Shown: positions 50,951 through 60,527, counted from the first letter of the stretch. The stretch is DNA of 64,000 bases from Prorocentrum cordatum (GCA_963575745.1 CAUYUJ010003669.1:830736-894735), one strand, 5' to 3'. Numbers and translations are program-made. Notes: a model not told the origin generated them from the sequence alone.

Positions 50951-52187
50951 GTGGCCAGCCGGGAGCGGGAACCCTACCTTGCCAGGAACGGGAGCACGGG
51001 ACTTGCCGCGGAGGCGTTCGCGCGGGCCCGCGCCTATATGCAAGAGCGCGGCCGTGGCCAGACGGGCGCGCCGCCGGCGCCTGCCAGTGCTTGCAGCCCG
51101 AGCTGGGCGGAGCACGGCCGGATTTCGGGGCCTCCGCCTCTGGGACTCCCACGGCGCCCTGCTCTTCGCGCGGAAGGCGCCATCGGCCAGCTCGTCCAGC
51201 GGAAACGGTTCGCGCTGAGCGCCCCCGTCGTGCGCGCGCTGCTCGTGCGCCCGCGGCGCTGCTCTCGGCGCCTGGCGCGGCCGCGCCGCCCCCGGGTCGT
51301 AGGGCCAGGCGCACTGCCATTTTCGCGCTGTGGGGCCAGCCTTGCGCGCGCCATCGCGCCGCCGCGTCGGCGGACGAGGGGCGTGAGCCTTTGCCTTCGC
51401 GCTCCTGGAGCCCGGGCCTTGGAGCAGGCGCGCCCGGTGCCCCCTCCAGCAGCGCCTGGCTCGGCAGCACCTCGAAGTGGCGCGACGCGCCGCTTGCGCC
51501 GGGGGACGGCGCCCGCGTTCCGCATACTTTTTCCGACCGCGCCCCGCGACGCCAGTCGGACTCGCAGGACGCGCCGCCAGTGGCGTCGCCGCGGGGCTCT
51601 CGCCGCGCACCGCCGCCGCGGGGCGCTCGCGCGAGCACCCGCTCGGCTGGCCCAGCCGCCCGCTTCGCGGCCGCTCCGCCGCCGCGCGGCTCCGGCAGCG
51701 ACCCCGCTTGCGACCTCGCTTCCGGAGCTCGCGACCCGCCCACGGTCACCGGCTCGGCGAGCTCCGGGAGCTTGCCGGTTGGCGCATTCTCGGCGCGGGG
51801 CGCCAGGATCAGCATGGGCCTTCCTGATCGCGCCGCCAGTGCGCCACCAGCATTACGCGTCGACGGTGCACCCATGCGGGTTCCTGCGGATCGATTGCGG
51901 CCGAACGCGCTTGCGCGCATACCCGCGGCCTCGGGGCCCGCCGCCGCCTCCTTCGCCATGCTTGAGGCCGCGCCCCGTGCCGGGGCCAGTCCGAGGTCTC
52001 TTGGCCCCGCGGCCGCGCCTCGCGCCGCACTTCTGTCGGTGGACTCGCCCGTTGATAGCGCGGATCCCCCCCAACCTAGCGGAGCCGCGCACGAGAAGGG
52101 CTCAGGCGCGTTGGCGGCTGCGCCACACCTTCTCGACTCCTTGGAGCCCTCTGCGCGCGCGGCTCGAGGCCTGCCCCAAGACGGGGC
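50951..52187 (+). other. Decayed or frame-ambiguous part of the YR element
   Basis: Three frames stay open in this very GC-rich stretch, all Arg/Ala/Pro-rich. The most protein-like continuation of the J-like segment is in the +1 neighbour frame (REREPYLARNGSTGLAAEAF, about 50965-51025), which implies an indel near 50950. No further domain is recognised. Confidence 0.4.
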
Positions 52188-53708
52188 GTGCGCTACCTCG
52201 GTTGCGATGCGCACCAGCCGAGTCGCTGGCCCAGCGGCCGCGGTTGCGCGGCGCGCGCGTGCCGAGCTCGCGCGCGATTCCTATCCTCGGTCGCCGCTGC
52301 CGAGGCCGCTCTCACCGAGGTTATGCTGGGAACAGACGAAGAGACCGGCGAGAGCGCGGGAGAGCTGGCGAAGCGAATGCAGACGCTCTTAGCCGAGCTC
52401 GAGCGGCGCAAGGATGCGATGCGCATCGCCCGCTCTCGTCTTGCTGATTGCGTCAGAGAGGCCGCCTCCGCTGGATTCCCTGAGGCGGCGGCGTACTCGC
52501 CCTCGCCTGTGGCAGCGCCAACTGCCCTCGCGGAGGTGGACAGCGCCGCCGAGGCGGAGGCCAGGGTTGGTGCGGGCTTGCACAGCGAGGCTGAGCCGGC
52601 GCGGCATCGCGACGAGAGTGCCACCCTTGCCTGGCCTCGGCGAGTCCCCCACCCCGCGCGCCGCCGCCGCCGCAGGGCGGCAGAGACGGAGCCTCCCAGC
52701 GCTCCCTGGTCAGGCGCTGTTCTGACTTCGGCCGGCGATCGGCGCAAATGAGCTCTCTACGCGTTCGAATTGTGGTGCGCCGAGGACGCAGGGGTGGCGC
52801 CACTTCCGCTGTATCGTAGTGGGATCCTGCTGTCGAGGTTCCTCGCAACGTTCGGCGTGTGGCTGCGCGACGCAGGTTTCCCGCTCAACATCCTGGTGCA
52901 CGCGATCATAAGCGTCCAGGCACGTCTCCCTCATTGGAAGCCCTTTCTCACCGAGGCGTGGGGAGTGGCGAGGGCCTGGAAGCGGTCTCAGCCACCTCGC
53001 CTTCGGCCGCCAATGCCACGAGCGCTCTTGCGCGCTATGGTGGCAGTTTGTTTCACTTGGGACTGGCCAGTCATGGCCGCCTTGCTGCTGGCAGGGTTCA
53101 CGATGTCCTTGAAGCCCGACGAGCTGCTGTCAGCCCGTCGCTGTGACCTTTTGTTGCCTTCGGATTGCCTTGAGTCCTCAGGCAACGCTTGGATGACCAT
53201 TCCCGATCCAGTGAGCAGCATGTCTTACCCGCCACAGCACGCCTGGTGCTCTGACAAAGCGGTGGTTCGGGTTTTGGAGATGGTCTTTCGGCATTTGGGT
53301 CCCACCGATCCTCTGTCGACCTTTGGTCAAAGCGGCTTCCGTACTCGGTGGAACCATTTACTTTTGGCGTTAGGCGTACCGCTCGCCGAGACGCCAGCGG
53401 GGTTCCACTTGACCCCTGCTTGCCCCCGCGGCTCAGGCGCGACAGACTTGCATACGGCCACAGAAGATATTGGTCGTATCTTCTGGCGTAGTCGCTGGCG
53501 CCAGGCGTCTAGCGCGGAGCGCTTCTTGCACGACGATGCTTCCGCCGCGATGCTTTCCGCCTTGCCTGATGCCGCTCGGGCCCGTGTCACCTACTTCGAT
53601 GGCGCGAGCGACTTCCTTGTCGCTTCCTTTCTGAACTGTGGCCCCACTGCGTGGCCCCTTCTGCTCGCGGCCGCCCGCCAAAACCTTGTCACTTCGCAAG
53701 GGCTTTGA
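52188..53708 (+). pseudogene. Tyrosine-recombinase-like domain with in-frame TGA
   Basis: One frame spans a probable coiled coil (GELAKRMQTLLAELERRKD, about 52353-52410), a single TGA at 52749-52751 and then the recombinase. No ATG precedes the recombinase core after the TGA. The N-terminal helical part (SGILLSRFLATFGVWLRDAG) and catalytic part follow the usual order. MSLKPDELLSARRCDLLLP is box 1 with Lys where Arg is expected. FHLTPACPRGSGAT is the H-x-x-R/GGAT-like box with Arg present. RSRWRQASSAERFLHD is box 2 with Phe where the nucleophilic Tyr is expected. Family members insert element DNA by strand exchange. The substitutions suggest an inactive copy. The stop (TGA, 53706) lies 12 bp before repeat B1. 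Confidence 0.65.
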
Positions 53709-53720
53709 GCCTGGGCATGG

Positions 53721-53880
53721 CTGCTACGGCCACCTGGCCGTCCAGATGGCCTCGTTGGACGAGGTCGTCCGAGGGCGCCGCACGGCTTGGGCGCGGCGCC
53801 CCGTCATCCTTTACGGGTCGCCGCGCGCGCGCCGCGCGCCCGCCTCCGGGACCTGATCGCTTGCGCTGCGTGCGGGAGAA
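53721..53880 (+). repeat. Split direct repeat B1
   Basis: 160 bp from ctgctacggccacctgg to gtgcgggagaa, immediately followed by A2. It differs from B2 at one base (gtcgtccgag versus gtcgtctgag). Confidence 0.95.
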
Positions 53881-53940
53881 TGCGCTTCTCTATTCTCCTT
53901 GCCGCTCGCGCCCGTTCAGGTCCTGCAGCTTCTCGGCCCC
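53881..53940 (+). repeat. Split direct repeat A2
   Basis: 60 bp identical to A1 (44064-44123). A further 39 bp (ctccccccctcccc ... ggcctgcgg) separate it from B2 and have no copy at the left end. Confidence 0.95.
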
Positions 53941-53979
53941 CTCCCCCCCTCCCCGCCTTACTCAGGCAGGCCTGCGGCA

Positions 53980-54139
53980 CTGCTACGGCCACCTGGCCGT
54001 CCAGATGGCCTCGTTGGACGAGGTCGTCTGAGGGCGCCGCACGGCTTGGGCGCGGCGCCCCGTCATCCTTTACGGGTCGCCGCGCGCGCGCCGCGCGCCC
54101 GCCTCCGGGACCTGATCGCTTGCGCTGCGTGCGGGAGAA
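53980..54139 (+). repeat. Split direct repeat B2 (right end)
   Basis: A 160-bp copy of B1. Next to it begins ttgtcctcctccttttctcc, i.e. CTC-rich flanking DNA comparable to the left flank. Confidence 0.95.
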
Positions 54140-54140
54140 T

Positions 54141-54197
54141 TGTCCTCCTCCTTTTCTCCCGCCTCCTCCTCCTCCTCCTCCTCCTCCTCCTCCTCCC
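54141..54197. repeat. (CTC)n tract, right flank of the YR element
   Basis: tcctcctccttttctcccgcc followed by a (CTC)n run to about 54195. With 44001-44063 it indicates insertion within one pre-existing microsatellite. Confidence 0.85.
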
Positions 54198-54255
54198 CCA
54201 GTTGGAAGTGTAAGATTTAGGGGGGAAGACGAAATTAGAATGGTCTCGTTTGGCT

Positions 54256-55173
54256 ATGCGTAAACGGTTTTATTCCCCCCTAGGCCGCAGTGCTCTGGCT
54301 CCCTCCCCTTTTTCCCTCTCCCCTCTTCCGCAGCCGTCTGTGCTTCGAGCTGTGCTTTTACGGGAGAAGCCCCTGGCCCCTAATCTCATCATGAGGGGGC
54401 GGGGAGGATCCCACCCCGCCTGCTTGCTACTGCTCGCCGCGGCCGAGCTGGGTGCCCTGCCTCCGGGAGGGCGCGCGGCTCCCGTGGCTGGAGCGGCCAT
54501 TGGGGCTGCCGTTGGGATGGTGGGGACCGCGGACTTCGTCCCCGCCGACGGCACCGACCCCGCCCCAGAGCAGGTAGAGGGGGATGTCTGCATGGAGCCT
54601 GTGGGCTACATCGTGCCTCCCCCTGCTGGGCACATCCCCGCGGCCTCGCCCGTGGAAGACTTTCCCCCCGCGCCTTCCTCGTCGGAGTTCCCGGCTGGAG
54701 GAGGGGAGGAGGGGGGCAATCGGACAGAGGGGAGGACTCCAGATGATCATTCCTGGAGTATCCAGCGGACCCTCTCCCAGCTGGCGGAGGGGAGGGCTCC
54801 AGATGATCATTCCTGGAGTATCCGGCGGACCCTCTCCCAGCTGGACGCGCATCTCTCAGCCTGGGCGCCCCGCCGAGCCCCGGAGGCGTACGGCCGGCGC
54901 CGGCGTGCCGGGGCACCTGGTGAACCCCCTGGAGAGGACCCGTTCCCGGGATGGCCGAACCACTTCCTGGACGGCCTCTTGCAAGGAGGGGCATGGTTAG
55001 GGCTGATGATGTTCGGGAGCGCCCGCTGGAAGGGGTTCCCCCACTGGCTCCAGTACCTCCTGGTCTTCTTCTACCTCCTCTCCGCCCTGGTGGCCTTGGA
55101 CCTCCTCGCCCTCCTGGCCCATGCCCACGGGGCAAGGGCCCTCTGCGCAGGAACGAACACCCGCACCCCTTGA
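54256..55173 (+). CDS. Hypothetical ORF with a 22-codon internal duplication
   Basis: The ATG at 54256 opens a 305-residue frame. Residues about 50-75 are Gly/Ala-rich. PDDHSWSIQRTLSQL and PDDHSWSIRRTLSQL (about 54742-54843) are adjacent in-frame copies from a 66-nt duplication. Near the C-terminus WLQYLLVFFYLLSALVALDL is a clear candidate membrane helix. The frame overlaps the next ORF by 223 nt in a -1 relation. The two could therefore be parts of one gene joined by a frameshift or by an unplaced intron. No family is recognised. It begins about 115 bp after the YR element and may belong to a further mobile element. Confidence 0.45.
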   Translation: MRKRFYSPLGRSALAPSPFSLSPLPQPSVLRAVLLREKPLAPNLIMRGRGGSHPACLLLLAAAELGALPPGGRAAPVAGAAIGAAVGMVGTADFVPADGTDPAPEQVEGDVCMEPVGYIVPPPAGHIPAASPVEDFPPAPSSSEFPAGGGEEGGNRTEGRTPDDHSWSIQRTLSQLAEGRAPDDHSWSIRRTLSQLDAHLSAWAPRRAPEAYGRRRRAGAPGEPPGEDPFPGWPNHFLDGLLQGGAWLGLMMFGSARWKGFPHWLQYLLVFFYLLSALVALDLLALLAHAHGARALCAGTNTRTP

Positions 55174-57491
55174 AGGACTCGAGGCTGGTGCGGGGAGGGC
55201 CCGCCTCGGGCGGGGCCACGCCCAACAAGTTCTTCCAGGACTGGATCCGGGCCCGCGGGAGGCACTCCAGCCGCCGCCCGCATGAGCTGCTCGCCATCAT
55301 CGAGGAGGGAATGGTCCGGATGCAGCGGAAACTGGGCTCCACGCTGCCCGCGACGCGGAAGGGAGGGCAGGTGTACCTCTACGGTGCCGTGCTGCACTGT
55401 GCGGATCCCTCCCTCCGTCAGCGGCTGGAGAACGCTCGGGGGCGCGCCGTCTACCTGGCGCGGGAGTGGGAAGCGGTGATCCCCCCAGACATTGTGGCGG
55501 TCAGCTACCACTACACCGGCGTGGAGGAGGGGCTCGTCCTGAACCTGGAGAAGGCTCTTCCCTATCAGGGCTTCCTCCTGGGCCTCGCCTGCCTCCTCGG
55601 CCGCGCCCTTGGTGGCGCCCACCGACTCCTCCGCTCCATGTCCCGAGCCATCGGGATAGACCTTCTGGGGGCGTGGTGCTGTCGCGAAAGGAGGGCGGCA
55701 GCCGGAGCGGGGAGGCCCCGGGATCGCCAGCTCGAGTCGGAGAGCGAGGGGCCCACCATCGGGACGTGTGGTGGGGGCCGCTTGGGCTGGCGCCAACCCG
55801 GAAGCACCCTGGGCACACTCGGCCTCCGCGCCCCGTGCCCAGAGCCCCCGGACGAAGGGTTCACCCTCCTTCTGGTCGAGGACGAACCCCAGTCGGACGT
55901 TGCCGGATGGGAGCGACTGGGCGGGCGCGTCCTGGCCCCCCTGTGCGCTCGGCACAAGCGCATGTACCGGCTTGCCCGCCAGCGCCTCCTCTGCGCCTTC
56001 GCGGGCCCCCCCTCGTGCGACGAGATCGGGGCCCTGCAGGTGGAGGGGGGGCCCCTCTGCGCCTCCCATGCGGCGCAGTCCGCCGGCCCCCCCCGGGGGC
56101 GGCCGGGAGAGGGACTGCCGGCCTCCTCGAAGGACCCCCCTCCGGGCCCTCTAGCCCCGCTGCCTCCCATCACCCACCCGCGCGATGCGGTTGGCCGCCT
56201 CTTCCTGGGCCACATTCGCCGCGAGGAGGAAGCCCTTCGGGGGTGTGGGAAACAGCCCACGGCCGAGCACTATCTTGTCTTCCAGGGGGAAGGGGAGGAG
56301 CCGCCAGCAGGCCACCCTCCGGGTGAGGCGGTGGTCCACCTCGCCGCCCTCGGTCTTCGCTACTCCGTCCCCATCGGTCAGATCCGTCGCCTGGGACAGG
56401 CCCCCCCCCCCCCGGGAGGGATCCCTGCCTGGTTCGTCGAAGCGACTAAACCGGAATGGAGCGCCCTGACAGAGGAAGGGAAGACCCCCTCCGGAGGGGC
56501 AGGCGGGGTCCAGGAGGTAGTATTGCTGCTGAACTCCCGGGAGCTGGACCGATGGCGCCATCGGAGTGCCCGGCGGATGGACGAGGAGCCCGGCCAATCC
56601 TCGGGCGGGGAAGAGTACCCCCCACGGGGGAGGAACACCCGCCGGGAAAGTTCACCACGCCCTCCGGCGCGTGAGGGAGGGACCCCCTCCACAGGCGCCT
56701 CCCGCAACCCGTCGGGAGAGCCATCGGCGGTGGTCTGGCTCCTCGAGGCCCTCCTCTCCGCCATCCAGGACGGCGTTGGGGTGGAGGCCGCACTTGAGGC
56801 GGCCCAGGACTACTGCGGCGAGGGCCCGGACACCTGCCTGGCGTTGGTCACTCCGTGCGCAGAGGAGTTGGAGGCGACCGCCCTCCGCAACCCCGCCTCG
56901 CTGGAGCGGGAGGAGCAGGCCGCCCTCGGCAAGCTCTTGCGGTACGTCCGCGAGAAGCGCTTGCTCCAGAAGGGGCAGGAGGGGCCTACCCCAGCAGGGA
57001 GACCCCCCCCGCCCTCGCCGGCGCAGGCCCTCCAACCTCCGGGCGTCATGGAGGGGATCTTCACCAGCCCCCCCCAAGGGGAATACCGGGACACGCGCCC
57101 CGCGCCGTCCGGCGGCTCGAACCCCCTCCCGCCCGCTGCGCAGTGGGATGCCATTCATGGGATCGCCCCACCAAGGGGCGCCACAGGACGCGCCGGGGCA
57201 GGGGGGGAAGGGCAGGCGGGGATTTTCGCTGACCCGAACACCCGCCTCTTGGTTCAGCACCTCAACCTCTCCCAGCGCATGGGGGCCGACGACTCCAAGA
57301 ACGTGGAGGGCTCCCTGGGCTACCTCAAGAAGACGGAGTGTCGGCTGGCGGTCTACACCGCCCAGGGGTTCAACGCCTTCTACGTCGCCCTTTGCCCGGG
57401 CCTCGTCGGAAGGGAGCTATGCGACGCAGCCCGGAGGGGAGGAGACGGACGCTGGATGATCATGCTGGAGGGAGGCTGCCCCGTCCCCTGA
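54951..57491 (+). CDS. Hypothetical ORF with zinc-ligand-like cluster, 3' end cut by duplicated block
   Basis: 846 codons from ATG 54951; convincing coding begins near residue 80 (ATPNKFFQDWIRARG). Recognisable stretches include IIEEGMVRMQRKLGS, YLYGAVLHCADPSLRQRLE and AVSYHYTGVEEGLVLNLEKAL. A Cys/His cluster with spacing C-x2-H-x12-C-x7-C-x13-C-x2-H lies at about residues 331-374 (LCARHKRMY ... PLCASHA) and may bind zinc. A linker rich in Pro/Gly precedes a helical part (TRLLVQHLNLSQRMG). The last codons (CPVP, TGA) come from the edge of the duplicated block at 57486, so the native C-terminus is missing. Possibly a retroelement gag-type protein, an inference from context only. Confidence 0.5.
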   Translation: MAEPLPGRPLARRGMVRADDVRERPLEGVPPLAPVPPGLLLPPLRPGGLGPPRPPGPCPRGKGPLRRNEHPHPLKDSRLVRGGPASGGATPNKFFQDWIRARGRHSSRRPHELLAIIEEGMVRMQRKLGSTLPATRKGGQVYLYGAVLHCADPSLRQRLENARGRAVYLAREWEAVIPPDIVAVSYHYTGVEEGLVLNLEKALPYQGFLLGLACLLGRALGGAHRLLRSMSRAIGIDLLGAWCCRERRAAAGAGRPRDRQLESESEGPTIGTCGGGRLGWRQPGSTLGTLGLRAPCPEPPDEGFTLLLVEDEPQSDVAGWERLGGRVLAPLCARHKRMYRLARQRLLCAFAGPPSCDEIGALQVEGGPLCASHAAQSAGPPRGRPGEGLPASSKDPPPGPLAPLPPITHPRDAVGRLFLGHIRREEEALRGCGKQPTAEHYLVFQGEGEEPPAGHPPGEAVVHLAALGLRYSVPIGQIRRLGQAPPPPGGIPAWFVEATKPEWSALTEEGKTPSGGAGGVQEVVLLLNSRELDRWRHRSARRMDEEPGQSSGGEEYPPRGRNTRRESSPRPPAREGGTPSTGASRNPSGEPSAVVWLLEALLSAIQDGVGVEAALEAAQDYCGEGPDTCLALVTPCAEELEATALRNPASLEREEQAALGKLLRYVREKRLLQKGQEGPTPAGRPPPPSPAQALQPPGVMEGIFTSPPQGEYRDTRPAPSGGSNPLPPAAQWDAIHGIAPPRGATGRAGAGGEGQAGIFADPNTRLLVQHLNLSQRMGADDSKNVEGSLGYLKKTECRLAVYTAQGFNAFYVALCPGLVGRELCDAARRGGDGRWMIMLEGGCPVP

Positions 57492-57571
57492 GGTTCTCAA
57501 GCCGCAGTTTATGCGGCGGATGCTTAGCTGCAGTTTACATCACCAAGCTGCAAAAAATGCAGCTGTAAGGT

Positions 57572-57610
57572 GGATATATATAGTATATATATCTATATAT
57601 ATATATATAG

Positions 57611-57657
<47 letters not shown>

Positions 57658-57658
57658 T

Positions 57659-57697
<39 letters not shown>
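57572..57697. repeat. (TA)n microsatellite, expanded
   Basis: About 126 bp of TA with a few interruptions (tagatata, tttatattag), against about 42 bp in copy 1. Confidence 0.95.
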
Positions 57698-57698
<1 letters not shown>

Positions 57699-58116
57699 CG
57701 GTGGCGGTTTTTCGAGAGCGCGCGTCGTCGCGGCGCTGCTATATCGCGGCGTTGCGACTCTCGTTGCGCGCGGTGGCGGCGTCCGACGTCGAGGTGCCGC
57801 CGAGCGGTGCCGCGGCGTCGCGCGACGCATGGCGTTTGTTTTTGTGGTGCTTTTTGTTGTTTCGGATCTGCGCGCGAGGCTTTCGGATAAAAAACAGGAA
57901 GAAAAACAACCTCTCCTCCCCCCTCTTCCCCATCCCCCTCCCTCTCCCCCCCTTCCACCCCCGCCCTCCGCCCCCGCGCCTCCCGCTCTGACCCCCCCGT
58001 GTCTGCTGCCCCCCCCCCCCGCCTCGGCGCCCATGCGATTGCCCAGGGAACGAGGAGTGGGATCGAGGAGAGAAGGTCAAACGATGAAACAAAAAAAGAG
58101 GCGGCCCAAACACGAG

Positions 58117-58432
58117 GAAGGAGGAGGAGGGCGAGGAGGAGGAGGAGAAGGAGGAGGAAAAGGAGGAAGAGAAGGAGGATAGGCGGAGAAGGACTAGGAG
58201 GAGGAGGGGGGGATGAGGAGAAGGACTCGAGGAGGAGGAGACGGAGGAGGAGGGGGAGAAGTAGGAAGATAAGGAGGAGGAGGAGGAGGAGGAGGAGGAG
58301 GAGGAGGAGGGGGAGGAGGAGGAGCGAGGGGCAGGAGGATGTAGGAGGAGAAGGAGGGACAAGGGGAGAATCGAGGAGGAGGACGACGAGGAGGAGGAGG
58401 ACCAGGAGGACAAGGAGGAGGAGGAGGAGCCA
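58117..58432. repeat. (GGA)n polypurine tract, shorter than in copy 1
   Basis: Same tract as 33640-34215 but lacking about 260 bp. A different short sequence (gagcgaggggcaggagg) lies at the breakpoint near 58322. Confidence 0.9.
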
Positions 58433-58783
58433 GAGAGAGTCGTTCTCGGATGGCATACGACGGGGTCAGCACTGCAGCACGATCGAAGCAGTTGGTGCAA
58501 CCGCGATAGCTCGAGCACATTTTCGCGCCCGCGCCGCAGCAGGCGGCGCAGGGCCATGGCCCTCCCAGGTGGCCGCAGCGACATGGAGGAGGAGATGAGA
58601 GCTGCTGCCAGTCAGGCACGGGCGGGGGGGGGGCTATAGTCTATAGTGTAATCGTTGGGATCTCAAGTTTTCGAGCCAGTCCCCACTTCGGATTGCTCCG
58701 AGTCCTCGCCCGAGGGCTCCAGCCGCATCTTGGGGTAGGATCGCGGTCCTGGGGCCCCTCAGTTCCTCGCCTCATTTGGGAGG

Positions 58784-59926
58784 ATGGGGGAGGAGGAGGA
58801 GGGGGAGGAGGAGGAGGAGGAGGAGGAGGAGGAGCGTCGCCCGCAGGCAGCCGAGCTCCAGGGGCCGCAGCCGATGACGCCCACGGACGAGCCACCGCCG
58901 ACGCCCACGGCGATGGAGGTGGCGGCGCCGACGCCCACGGTGGTCGAGGTGGCGGCGCCGACGCCCATGGCGGTCGAAGTGGCGGCGGCGGAGCATGTGG
59001 AGGCCAGCGATGAGGACGAGACCCCAGTGCCGCCGTCGCCCGTGCCGCTGACCTTGCCATCGAACCCAGCCGATGAGGAGATGCATATCCCAGTGCCCAT
59101 CTCGCCGCCATCTCCAATGCAGTTTCCAGCGGCGAACTCAGCCTCGAGCGCGGGGCCCTGCGATATGCCGCCAGAGATCGCCGCCCACCGTGCTGCAGGC
59201 AGCTGCGACGCCCCTCAGTTCGAGACGCCGCCGAAGACGCTGCCGAACCTAGCTCCGAGCGGTTTCGAGAACTTGACTTTCGAGCAGCTGAAGGAGAAGA
59301 TCAAGTCCCTGGTCCCGCAGGCCAACGAGGGGTCGGCGGAGGGGGTCACGGCTGCGCTGAAGGGCATCTTCAAGAGCCAGAAGGCCGTCGACCTCCGCAC
59401 GCTCAAGGCAGCTGAGGAGTCCAAGGAGTCGGCCCTGTGGGACACCCTGGAGATGGCTGGCTTCAACTTCCCGACCAAGGCCAGGAAAGGTGACCCGAAC
59501 GGCAAGGTCATGGCTGGTCGCTGGGATAGGTGGATCAACAACCCGAAGAATGCCGCCCAGAAGCTGAAGTACAGCTCGTCGGGGAATCGAGATGCGATGG
59601 CGGCATTTCGAGCGCAGTGGGCGTCAGAGAAGGCATCGGAGCACAGGAAGACCGTCTCGCGCGAGCAGAGCCTGACGAGTGACATCACCAAGCAGGGTGA
59701 GTACCTCACGATCGGCAGGATCGCGTGGAAGCTGGGCGGAGGATCTGAAGGTTGGCGCGGCGCCACGACCATGTGCTCGCGCATGGCCATGATGGGGCCG
59801 CCGTTCACCGACTACGACGACTGGAGCGACACCTTGATGTTCATGTTCATGAAGAAGGGCTGGAAGGAGACCGTGACGGACAAGTTCAAGATCATGGAGG
59901 AATGGGCCGAGAAGCAGGACCGCTAG
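58784..59926 (+). CDS. Gene A, copy 2: hypothetical 380-aa protein
   Basis: ATG 58784, TAG 59924. Identical in layout to copy 1: Glu run one residue longer, VEVAAPTP-type repeats, folded-looking region from about residue 150. Substitutions seen against copy 1 include Ala to Val in the repeat region, V/S to I/I near HIPVPISPP, D to G in APSGFENL, T to K in ALKGIF and A to T in WDTLEM. Both copies keep a full frame despite the changes, which favours recent duplication or continuing constraint. Confidence 0.8.
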   Translation: MGEEEEGEEEEEEEEEERRPQAAELQGPQPMTPTDEPPPTPTAMEVAAPTPTVVEVAAPTPMAVEVAAAEHVEASDEDETPVPPSPVPLTLPSNPADEEMHIPVPISPPSPMQFPAANSASSAGPCDMPPEIAAHRAAGSCDAPQFETPPKTLPNLAPSGFENLTFEQLKEKIKSLVPQANEGSAEGVTAALKGIFKSQKAVDLRTLKAAEESKESALWDTLEMAGFNFPTKARKGDPNGKVMAGRWDRWINNPKNAAQKLKYSSSGNRDAMAAFRAQWASEKASEHRKTVSREQSLTSDITKQGEYLTIGRIAWKLGGGSEGWRGATTMCSRMAMMGPPFTDYDDWSDTLMFMFMKKGWKETVTDKFKIMEEWAEKQDR

Positions 59927-60345
59927 GAGGCGGTAGAGGGGAGGGTGAGGAGGAGCAGGTGGAGGAGGAGGAGCAGGAGGAGGAGGACGGGGGGTAGGAT
60001 GAGAAGGAGGAGAAGGAGGAGGCAGATGATGAGGAGGAGGAGAGGGACTTGAGATGGCGATGATGAGGGCAAGGGTGAGGATCCTCATCCACCCCCTCGT
60101 CCTCCTTCCCCCTCCTCCTCCTCCTCCTCCTCCTCCTCCTCCTCCTCCTCCTCCTCATCCCCCTCCTCCTCCTCCTCCTCCCCCCCCCACACCTCCTCCT
60201 CAATTCCTCGTCCATCAGCTCCTCCCCGACGCTTCTCCTCCACCTCCTCCTCCCCCTCCTCCTCGTCCTCCACTTCCTCCTCATCCTCCTCCTCCGCCCT
60301 CCCATTCGTCCTCCTCGTCGTCCCCCCCCCCTCGCCATCCCCCCT
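59927..60345. repeat. GAG-rich then CTC-rich tracts
   Basis: Copy 2 counterpart of 35710-36130, same order and nearly the same length. Confidence 0.85.
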
Positions 60346-60459
60346 CCTCCGTCATATAGCCGAAGGCTTGTTGATGCGTGCGGCCTGCGCCGATCCCCCC
60401 GCGACCTCAGGAAGTCGCAGACCAGTTGAGGCCCACGCGGGCCATTCCTCGCTGAGCAT

Positions 60460-60527
60460 GTGCGCAATCGCGCCTTCACAGTTCGCCACGCTATAGCGTT
60501 GCGAACTGTGCACGTGCGATTGCGTGC
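60460..60527. other. Strong imperfect hairpin, copy 2
   Basis: Identical to the hairpin at 36243-36310; centre cgctatagcg at 60489-60498. Confidence 0.7.

Larger units (their letters stand above)
44064..54139 (+). mobile_element. Tyrosine-recombinase (DIRS-order) retrotransposon with split direct repeats
   Basis: A 10.1-kb unit ordered A1 (44064-44123), internal coding region, B1 (53721-53880), A2 (53881-53940), B2 (53980-54139). A1 and A2 are identical over 60 bp; B1 and B2 are identical over 160 bp except one base. This layout is the known signature of PAT/Ngaro-type elements, which integrate through a tyrosine recombinase and make no target-site duplication. The coding region supplies RT, RNase H of the DIRS kind and a recombinase-like domain in the expected order. 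Both outer ends lie in CTC-repeat DNA, so it appears inserted into a microsatellite. Several frame breaks mean this copy is unlikely to be autonomous. Confidence 0.85.
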
